Assembly (NCBI GenBank): GCA_023386115.1
Contig: JAEWKL010000866.1
Span: forward strand, 1-12,698
Length of the DNA stretch: 12,698 nucleotides
Source of the DNA: Pseudomonadota bacterium
GTDB lineage: Bacteria > Pseudomonadota > Alphaproteobacteria > Rhizobiales > Beijerinckiaceae
Direction of reading: 5' to 3'
In this document: positions 7,863 through 12,698 of the stretch, piece by piece
How positions within the stretch are numbered: position 1 is the first letter of the stretch
How the letters are laid out: each line of letters opens with the position of its first letter
Position numbers and translations under genes: made by a program
Notes under the pieces: model-generated
The model's input: the letters and a program-made list of their open reading frames with translations, nothing else
Told to the model about the DNA's origin: nothing
Databases searched by the model: none

Positions 7863-8401
7863 CATTGGACGGCGGCACCGCTTACCACCATGGCGACCTG
7901 CGCCGCAGCCTGATCGCGGCGGCGCACGCGCTGCTGCGGGCCGGCGGCGTCGAGGCCGTGACCCTGCGCGAGGCGGCGCGGCTCGCCGGCGTGTCGCACA
8001 ACGCGCCCTATCGCCACTTCGCCAGCCGCGAGACGTTGCTGGCCGCCCTCGCGACCGAAGGATTCCGGGCTCTGCGCCGGGCGCTCGAGGAGGCGGGGAG
8101 CCGGGCCGAGCCGCCCGGCCGGCTCCCCGCCCTCGGCCGGGCTTACTTGCGCTTCGCCGATGCGGACCGGGCGACCTTCCGGCTGATGTTCGGCGGCGTG
8201 GTCGAGACCGCAGCTCATCCCGACCTCGCGGAGGCCTCCTCCGCCGCGTTCGGAGCGTTGCGGAGCGTGGTGGCGGAGAGCGGGCCGGCGGCCGGCACCG
8301 ACCGCGAGGCCTTGCGGGCCTGGGCCCTGGTGCACGGGCTCGCCCATCTCGTCGCCGACCGGCAGATCGACGCCGCGCGCGCCGAGACCTGCCTCGCTTA
8401 A
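7847..8401 (+). CDS. TetR/AcrR-family transcriptional regulator with WHG-type C-terminal domain
   Basis: A 184-residue one-component repressor. The N-terminal DNA-binding domain contains the helix-turn-helix VTLREAARLAGVSHNAPYRHF (38-58), followed by SRETLLAALATEGF, the conserved tail of the TetR fold. The C-terminal ligand domain ends in RAWALVHGLAHLVADRQI, typical of the WHG (TetR_C_33) group; the effector is unknown. The start is uncertain. ATG 7847 is used, but GTG 7856 and TTG 7865 are possible, none has a good Shine-Dalgarno, and an ATG at 7829 falls inside the operator. The gene diverges from DUF2306 across a shared palindrome, so autoregulation plus control of DUF2306 is the simplest model. 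The next gene downstream, a transporter gene, has its own promoter and is probably not part of this unit. Confidence 0.87.
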   Translation: MWSVSTLDGGTAYHHGDLRRSLIAAAHALLRAGGVEAVTLREAARLAGVSHNAPYRHFASRETLLAALATEGFRALRRALEEAGSRAEPPGRLPALGRAYLRFADADRATFRLMFGGVVETAAHPDLAEASSAAFGALRSVVAESGPAAGTDREALRAWALVHGLAHLVADRQIDAARAETCLA

Positions 8402-8440
8402 GAGCAAATTTCATCGGGATCGTTCGCCTTCGAATGAGGC

Positions 8441-8484
8441 AGCCCGGAATTGAGGCATTTTCGCTGCCTGGAAACCGGGCTTTT
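8441..8484 (+). terminator. Possible weak terminator after the TetR gene
   Basis: AGCCCGG (8441-8447) pairs with CCGGGCT (8475-8481), and a run of four T (8481-8484) follows. The 27-nt loop is long for an intrinsic terminator. A second stem, AGGCAGC (8437-8443) with GCTGCCT (8463-8469), overlaps it and cannot form at the same time. It lies 40 nt past the TetR stop and just before the sigma-54 promoter, where insulation would make sense. Confidence 0.35.
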
Positions 8485-8498
8485 CGAGCGCGGACAAG

Positions 8499-8515
8499 TT
8501 GGCAGGGCTCTTGCA
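8499..8515 (+). promoter_or_regulatory. Sigma-54 (RpoN) promoter of the ABC importer operon
   Basis: TTGGCAGGGCTCTTGCA matches the -24/-12 consensus TGGCACG-N4-TTGCA with one mismatch. The invariant GG (8501-8502) and GC (8513-8514) are separated by exactly 10 nt. It lies 38 nt upstream of the binding-protein start and would start transcription near 8525. Such promoters need RpoN and an AAA+ enhancer-binding activator, often tied to nitrogen limitation. No clear activator site was identified upstream; the AGGCAGC/GCTGCCT dyad centred near 8453 is one possibility. Confidence 0.65.
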
Positions 8516-8519
8516 GCCC

Positions 8520-8546
8520 CATCCCCGTCAGTCACCCACGGGGATG
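8520..8546 (+). promoter_or_regulatory. Perfect 9-bp inverted repeat over the start of the importer leader
   Basis: CATCCCCGT (8520-8528) and ACGGGGATG (8538-8546) are perfect reverse complements around a 9-nt centre. The right arm contains GGGGA, the best Shine-Dalgarno candidate for the ATG at 8554. If transcription starts upstream of 8520, an RNA hairpin would hide that site. If it starts near 8525 from the sigma-54 promoter, only a shortened stem can form, and the repeat is better read as a DNA operator just downstream of the promoter. Confidence 0.5.
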
Positions 8547-8553
8547 TTCCACG

Positions 8554-10176
8554 ATGCCGCTGCCCACCCGCCTGCCCCTGCGCCCGCTCGGGCGGACCCT
8601 GTCGGGGCTCGCCCTCGCCCTCGCGCTGGTGGGGCCTGCGAGCGCCCAGGGCGTGCTGCGCATCGGCATGACCGCCTCCGACATCCCGCTCACCACCGGC
8701 CAGGCGGACAATGGCGGCGAGGGCATGCGCTTCACCGGCTATACGGTGTATGACGCGCTCATCAACTGGGACCTCAGCCGGGCCGACAAGGCCTCCGATC
8801 TGACCCCCGGCCTCGCCACCTCCTGGAAGGTCGACCCCACCGACAAGACCCGCTGGATCTTCAGCTTGCGGCCCGGCGTCACCTTCCACGACGGCTCGGC
8901 CTTCGACGCCAGCGCCGTGGTGTGGAATCTCGACAAGCTGCTGAAGTCGGACAGCCCGCAATTCGACCCGCGCCAGTCGGCGCAGGGACGCACCCGCATC
9001 CCGGCCGTCGCCTCCTACCGGGCGATCGACCCGATGACGCTGGAGGTCGTCACCAAGACCCCGGACGCCACGTTCCCTTACCAGATCGCCTGGATCCTGA
9101 TGTCGTCTCCCGCCAACTGGGAGAAGCAGGGCAAGAGCTGGGACGCGGTCGCCAAGGCGCCCTCCGGCACCGGTCCGTGGAAGGTGACGGGCTTCGTGCC
9201 GCGCGAGCGCCTGGAGCTGGTGCCGAACACGGCGTACTGGGACAAGGCGCGGGTGCCGAAGCTCGACAAGATGGTGCTGGTCCCCCTCCCGGAGGCCAAT
9301 GCCCGGGTCGCGGCGCTCCGCTCCGGTCAAGTCGACTGGATCGAGGCGCCGGCGCCGGATGCGGTCGCCTCGCTGAAATCGGCAGGTTTCGCCCTCGTCA
9401 CCAACCTCTACCCGCATAACTGGACCTGGCACCTGTCGCGGGCCGAGGGCTCGCCGTGGAACGACGTGCGGGTGCGCAAGGCCGCGAACCTCGCCATCGA
9501 CCGCGAGGGCCTGAAGGAGTTCCTGGGCGGCCTCGCCACCCCGGCCGAGGGCTTCCTCACCCCCGGCCATCCGTGGTTCGGCAAGCCCACCTTCAAGGTT
9601 GGTTACGACCCGGAAGCGGCCAAGGCGCTCCTGAAGGAGGCCGGCTACGGCCCGAACAAGCCGCTCACCACCAAGGTGCTGATCTCGGCCTCGGGCTCGG
9701 GCCAGATGCAGCCGCTGCCGATGAACGAGTTCCTCCAGCAGAACCTGGCGGAAGTCGGCATCAAGGTCGACTACGAGGTCGTCGAGTGGAACACGCTGAT
9801 CAACATCTGGCGCGCGGGTTCCAAGTCCGACAGCGCCCGCGGCGGGACCGCGATGAACTACTCCTACCTGATCCAGGACCCGTTCACCGCCTTCATCCGC
9901 CACGCCCAGTGCAACCTGGCGCCGCCGAACGGCACCAACTGGGGCACTTACTGCGACCCGACGATGGACAAGCTGTTCGACGAGGTCCGCACGACCTTCG
10001 AGCCGAAGGATCAGGTCGCCGTCCTGCAGAAGATCCACGAGAAGTTCGTGGACGATGCGCTGTTCCTGATGGTCACCCACGACGTCAACCCGCGGGCGAT
10101 GAGCAAGAAGGTGCAGGGCTTCGTCCAGGCCCAGAGCTGGTTCCAGGATTTTTCGCCGATCACGATGGCCAAGTGA
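8554..10176 (+). CDS. Periplasmic substrate-binding protein of a dipeptide/oligopeptide-type ABC importer (SBP family 5)
   Basis: A 540-residue secreted receptor that captures the substrate in the periplasm and delivers it to the permeases encoded next. A Sec signal peptide is clear: basic start (PTRLPLRPLGR), hydrophobic core LALALALVG and cleavage after ASA near residue 28. The mature part shows family-5 features: TVYDALINWD, LTPGLATSWKVDP, WIFSLRPGVTFHDGSAFDA, GTGPWKVTGF, VRVRKAANLAIDRE with EGFLTPGHPWF, YDPEAAKALLKEAGY, and a final lobe-I return ending SPITMAK. There is no lipobox, so it should be soluble rather than a lipoprotein. ATG 8554 gives a normal signal peptide with GGGGA 9 nt upstream; longer readings extend into the TetR gene. 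The substrate (peptide, opine, glutathione or other) cannot be told. Expression probably comes from the sigma-54 promoter just upstream. Confidence 0.9.
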   Translation: MPLPTRLPLRPLGRTLSGLALALALVGPASAQGVLRIGMTASDIPLTTGQADNGGEGMRFTGYTVYDALINWDLSRADKASDLTPGLATSWKVDPTDKTRWIFSLRPGVTFHDGSAFDASAVVWNLDKLLKSDSPQFDPRQSAQGRTRIPAVASYRAIDPMTLEVVTKTPDATFPYQIAWILMSSPANWEKQGKSWDAVAKAPSGTGPWKVTGFVPRERLELVPNTAYWDKARVPKLDKMVLVPLPEANARVAALRSGQVDWIEAPAPDAVASLKSAGFALVTNLYPHNWTWHLSRAEGSPWNDVRVRKAANLAIDREGLKEFLGGLATPAEGFLTPGHPWFGKPTFKVGYDPEAAKALLKEAGYGPNKPLTTKVLISASGSGQMQPLPMNEFLQQNLAEVGIKVDYEVVEWNTLINIWRAGSKSDSARGGTAMNYSYLIQDPFTAFIRHAQCNLAPPNGTNWGTYCDPTMDKLFDEVRTTFEPKDQVAVLQKIHEKFVDDALFLMVTHDVNPRAMSKKVQGFVQAQSWFQDFSPITMAK

Positions 10177-10185
10177 TCACCGTGA

Positions 10186-10209
10186 GATGATCTCCGGGAG
10201 GTGATCATC
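10186..10209 (+). terminator. Hairpin after the binding-protein gene (mRNA stabiliser or partial terminator)
   Basis: GATGATC (10186-10192) pairs with GATCATC (10203-10209); two further C-G pairs follow after one mismatch, closing on a GGGA loop. It starts 10 nt after the stop codon and has no U-tract. A 3' hairpin after a binding-protein gene is the classical way ABC operons keep that mRNA segment abundant; this role is inferred. Confidence 0.4.
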
Positions 10210-10238
10210 AGGGCGAAGTGACCGCCTGACCCGCTCCC

Positions 10239-10261
10239 CCGCCCGGCCTCGAGCCGGGCGG
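10239..10261 (+). terminator. Strong GC hairpin in the binding-protein/permease gap
   Basis: CCGCCCGGC (10239-10247) and GCCGGGCGG (10253-10261) form a perfect 9-bp stem with a CTCGA loop. No T-run follows, so full termination is unlikely. It lies 29 nt before the permease start and may block 3' exonucleases or cause partial termination, lowering permease relative to binding-protein expression. Confidence 0.45.
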
Positions 10262-10290
10262 CACCACGACCCCGCGAACGGCGCCGCCCC

Positions 10291-11244
10291 ATGATCCTCT
10301 TCATCCTCAAGCGCATCGGCTACGCCGCCCCGGTCGCCCTGGGCGTCAGCCTGGTGTGCTTCCTCCTCGTCCACCTCGCCCCCGGCGATCCCCTGAGCGC
10401 GATCCTGCCGGTCGATGCCACCGCCGAGATGCAGGCCCAGATGCGCGCGGCCTACGGCTTCGACAAGCCGCTGCCGGTGCAATACGGCCTCTGGCTCTGG
10501 AAGGTGCTGCACGGCGACCTCGGCACCTCGATCGCCACCGGCCGCCCGGTCCTGGCCGAGGTCGGCCGCGCCGTCGGCAACAGCCTGATCCTCGCCGCCA
10601 TGGCGACGCTGATCGGCTTCACCTTCGGCACCTTCTTCGGCTTCGTCGCCGGCTATGCCCGCGACTCCTGGCTCGACCGCGTCGCCTCGGCGATCGCGGT
10701 GTTCGGCGTCAGCGTGCCGCATTACTGGCTCGGCATCGTGATGGTGATCGTGTTCTCGGCCACCCTCGGCTGGCTGCCGCCGACCGGGGCGGGGCCGCAG
10801 GGCTCGGGCAACTGGTTCCCGGATTTCGAGCATCTGCGCTACATCCTGCTGCCCGCCATCACCATGTCGGTGATCCCGATGGGGGTGATCTCCCGCACCG
10901 TTCGGGCGCTCGTCGGCGACATCCTGCACCAGGACTTCGTTCAGGCTTTGCGCGCCAAGGGCCTGTCGGAATTCGGCGTCTTCCGCCACGTGGTGAAGAA
11001 CGCGGCGCCCACCGCCATCGCCATCATGGGGCTGCAGCTCGGCTACCTGCTCGGCGGCTCGATCCTGATCGAGACGGTGTTCGCCTGGCCGGGCACCGGC
11101 TTCCTCCTCAACGCCGCGATCTTCCAGCGCGACCTGCCGCTGCTCCAGGGCACGATCCTGGTCCTGGCGATGTTCTTCGTCACCCTCAACCTCCTGGTCG
11201 ACGTGGTGCAGACCGCCCTCGACCCCCGCATCGAGAGGGCCTGA
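10291..11244 (+). CDS. ABC transporter permease, DppB/OppB type
   Basis: A 317-residue inner-membrane subunit that forms half of the translocation channel. The N-terminal helix (ILFILKRIGYAAPVALGVSLVCFLLVHLAPGDP) with the conserved PGDP is the family hallmark; about six helices follow, with FGVSVPHYWLGIV and GWLPPTGAG in the centre. The cytoplasmic EAA loop, DFVQALRAKGLSEFGVFRHV (from 215), docks on the ATPase. The C terminus GGSILIETVFAWPGTGFLL and the end DVVQTALDPRIERA are typical of DppB. Its ATG is preceded by a 114-nt gap with two hairpins and only a weak Shine-Dalgarno, so expression probably relies on read-through from the binding-protein gene. It is 4 nt ahead of the DppC-type gene. 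A glutathione (GsiC) or nickel (NikB) importer subunit would look alike. Confidence 0.92.
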   Translation: MILFILKRIGYAAPVALGVSLVCFLLVHLAPGDPLSAILPVDATAEMQAQMRAAYGFDKPLPVQYGLWLWKVLHGDLGTSIATGRPVLAEVGRAVGNSLILAAMATLIGFTFGTFFGFVAGYARDSWLDRVASAIAVFGVSVPHYWLGIVMVIVFSATLGWLPPTGAGPQGSGNWFPDFEHLRYILLPAITMSVIPMGVISRTVRALVGDILHQDFVQALRAKGLSEFGVFRHVVKNAAPTAIAIMGLQLGYLLGGSILIETVFAWPGTGFLLNAAIFQRDLPLLQGTILVLAMFFVTLNLLVDVVQTALDPRIERA

Positions 11245-11248
11245 CCCG

Positions 11249-12160
11249 ATGTCGATCCAGACGTCCCTCACGGGCGATCCCGTCGCTTCGGTCGCCGCCC
11301 CCGAGGTTCCGGTCGTCGCGTCGCGCGGCTACTGGGGCAGCGTGCTGCGGCGGCTCGCCCGCGATCCGGTCGCCATGGCGGCGGCCTTCGTGATCCTCGC
11401 CATCGTGCTTGCGGCGATCTTCGCGCCGCTGATCGCCCCGATGGATCCGTTCAAGGGCTCGATGGTCCGGCGCCTGCGCCATGTCGGCGACGCCACCTAC
11501 TGGCTCGGCTCGGACGAGCTCGGCCGCGACATGCTCACACGGCTCCTCTACGCCGGCCGCCTGTCGCTGTTCATGGGCGTGCTGCCGGTCGTCATCGCGT
11601 TCTTCGTCGGATCCAGCCTGGGTATCCTCGCGGGCTATGCCGGCGGCTGGGTCAACACGCTGATCATGCGCGTCGTCGACGTGTTCTTCGCCTTCCCGTC
11701 GGTGCTGCTCGCCATCGCGCTCTCGGGTGCGCTCGGGGCGGGCATCCTCAACTCGATCGTCTCGCTGACGGTCGTGTTCGTGCCCCAGATCACCCGGGTC
11801 GCCGAGAGCGTCACGGTGCAGATCCGCAACCGCGACTATGTCGAGGCGGCCCGGGTCTCTGGCGCCAACCCGTTCACGGTGGTGCGGGTCCAGGTGCTCG
11901 GCAACGTGCTGGGTCCCGTCTTCGTCTACGCCACCAGCCTGATCTCGGTCTCGATGATCCTGGCCTCGGGCCTGTCCTTCCTCGGCCTCGGCGTGAAGCC
12001 GCCGGAGCCGGAATGGGGCCTGATGCTCAACACCCTGCGCACCGCGATCTACGTCAACCCGGTCGTGGCGGCGCTTCCCGGCGTGATGATCTTCCTGACC
12101 TCGATCTCCTTCAACCTGCTCTCGGACGGCCTGCGCTCGGCCATGGAGGTGCGCCAGTGA
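11249..12160 (+). CDS. ABC transporter permease, DppC/OppC type
   Basis: A 303-residue inner-membrane partner of the preceding permease. After a polar N-terminal tail come a first helix (AMAAAFVILAIVLAAIFAPLIAP), a periplasmic stretch containing YWLGSDELGRDMLTRLLYAGR, the signature of DppC proteins, and five more helices with ILAGYAGGWVNTLIMRVVDVFFAFPSVLLAI. The EAA loop is DYVEAARVSGANPFTVVRV (from 196), and the C-terminal LGLGVKPPEPEWGLML block is also characteristic. Spacing to the upstream stop is 4 nt, with GAGAGGG about 10 nt before the ATG. Its TGA overlaps the GTG of the next gene, so translation is probably coupled. Full length and intact. Confidence 0.92.
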   Translation: MSIQTSLTGDPVASVAAPEVPVVASRGYWGSVLRRLARDPVAMAAAFVILAIVLAAIFAPLIAPMDPFKGSMVRRLRHVGDATYWLGSDELGRDMLTRLLYAGRLSLFMGVLPVVIAFFVGSSLGILAGYAGGWVNTLIMRVVDVFFAFPSVLLAIALSGALGAGILNSIVSLTVVFVPQITRVAESVTVQIRNRDYVEAARVSGANPFTVVRVQVLGNVLGPVFVYATSLISVSMILASGLSFLGLGVKPPEPEWGLMLNTLRTAIYVNPVVAALPGVMIFLTSISFNLLSDGLRSAMEVRQ

Positions 12161-12698
12161 CCGAGCTCGATCCCCGCGACCGCGGCGGTCCCGCGCAACC
12201 GCTGCTGACCGTCGACGGTTTGGTGAAGCACTTTCCCGGCAAGGGCGGCCTGTTCGGCAAGGGCAGTTTCTTAGGCAAGGGACCTGCGGTGCGCGCCGTC
12301 GACGGCGTCGACTTCACCGTCATGAAGGGCGAGACCCTCGGCGTCGTCGGCGAATCCGGCTGCGGCAAGTCGACGACGGCCCGGCTCCTGATGCAGATCG
12401 CCAGACAGGACAAGGGCGACATCGTCTTCGACGGCGAGCTGCTCGGCTCCCGCGCCCTCGACCTGAAGGCCTATCGCCGCCAGGTGCAGATGGTCTTCCA
12501 GGACTCCTACGCCTCGCTCAACCCGCGGCTCACGGTCGAGGAATCGGTCGCCTTCGGCCCGCGGGCGCACGGGCTCTCCGCCGCCGCGGCGTTGTCGCGC
12601 GCCCACGACCTCCTGCGCCGGGTCGGCCTGGAGCCGCGGCGCTTCGGCGGCCGCTATCCGCACGAGGTGTCGGGCGGCCAGCGCCAGCGGGTCAACAT
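12157..12698 (+). CDS. ABC transporter ATP-binding protein, DppF/OppF type (3' partial)
   Basis: The first 180 residues of the ATPase that powers the importer; the gene runs off the window. Seen: N-terminal LLTVDGLVKHFP, Walker A GESGCGKST (65-73), Q-loop VFQDSYASLNPR (Gln115) and the signature SGGQRQR (172-178) just before the edge; Walker B, H-loop and the C-terminal oligopeptide/dipeptide extension lie beyond. The GTG start overlaps the TGA of the permease gene, with GGAGG 7 nt before it, a well-supported coupled start. The FQDSYASLNPR motif and the loop before AVDGV resemble the F-type rather than the D-type ATPase of peptide importers. That loop is lengthened by an 18-bp tandem repeat and contains a rare TTA codon (Leu39). 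A D-type partner, if present, must lie downstream or elsewhere. Confidence 0.92.
   Translation, partial: MTELDPRDRGGPAQPLLTVDGLVKHFPGKGGLFGKGSFLGKGPAVRAVDGVDFTVMKGETLGVVGESGCGKSTTARLLMQIARQDKGDIVFDGELLGSRALDLKAYRRQVQMVFQDSYASLNPRLTVEESVAFGPRAHGLSAAAALSRAHDLLRRVGLEPRRFGGRYPHEVSGGQRQRVN
12238..12282 (+). repeat. 18-bp in-frame tandem repeat inside the ATPase gene
   Basis: GGCAAGGG begins at 12238, 12256 and 12274, exactly 18 bp apart, encoding GKGGLF-GKGSFL-GKGP (residues 28-43). The second unit diverges from the first mainly in its 3' half. It lies in the variable loop between the first beta strand and AVDGV, where insertions should be tolerated. Confidence 0.65.

Noticed and set aside
8401..8430. 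AT-richer AGCAAATTTC stretch just after the TetR stop
   Set aside because: It recalls short intergenic motifs common in Hyphomicrobiales, but nothing in this window shows a second copy or a function.
8398..10080. 560-codon open frame on the minus strand opposite the binding-protein gene
   Set aside because: Low-complexity composition rich in Arg, Gly, Val and Asp, and fully antisense to a clear family-5 binding protein.
10177..11271. 364-codon open frame on the minus strand opposite the DppB-type permease gene
   Set aside because: Highly charged His/Asp/Arg-rich translation without motifs; it is the antisense shadow of membrane-helix codons.

Overview
The window reads as chromosome of a very GC-rich alphaproteobacterium. 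The best guess is Methylobacterium or a close Hyphomicrobiales relative. This rests on the base composition, the strong GC bias at third codon positions, and the combination of a Pls-type synthetase, a DUF3775 protein, an EI24 membrane protein, AidB and a dipeptide-type transporter. It is inference; no rRNA or marker gene is present. There are ten protein-coding genes, the first probably and the last certainly cut by the window edge. There is no tRNA, rRNA, insertion sequence or CRISPR array.

Left part (1-4648). A 1,334-residue Pls/PosA-family non-ribosomal peptide synthetase (adenylation domain, carrier domain, then three membrane-pair plus beta-helix modules) runs rightward. It converges on a small DUF3775 gene on the minus strand. 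Between their 3' ends lies a long inverted repeat with 31-bp arms, probably a dispersed palindromic element that may also stop transcription from both sides.

Middle part (4649-7756). An EI24/CysZ-like membrane protein and an AidB-type acyl-CoA dehydrogenase are co-directional, 40 nt apart. AidB converges on a small DUF2306 membrane protein encoded on the minus strand.

Regulator (7757-8401). The DUF2306 gene and a TetR-family repressor are divergent across 90 bp. A perfect 8-7-8 palindrome sits there and overlaps the -10 hexamer of a good promoter for DUF2306 (TTGACA, 16 nt, TATGTT). The simplest reading is a self-contained TetR switch that controls the DUF2306 gene and itself.

Right part (8402-12698). 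A dipeptide/oligopeptide-type ABC importer operon starts with a near-consensus sigma-54 promoter (TTGGCAGGGCTCTTGCA). A second perfect inverted repeat lies over the predicted transcription start and the ribosome-binding site. The genes are a periplasmic family-5 binding protein, a DppB-type permease, a DppC-type permease and a DppF/OppF-type ATPase cut at the window end. Two hairpins between the binding-protein and permease genes fit the usual over-expression of the binding protein. Sigma-54 control suggests uptake of a nitrogenous compound under nitrogen limitation; the substrate cannot be read from sequence.

The candidates most worth following are the Pls-like synthetase of unknown product, the TetR/DUF2306 switch, and the sigma-54 promoter of the importer.
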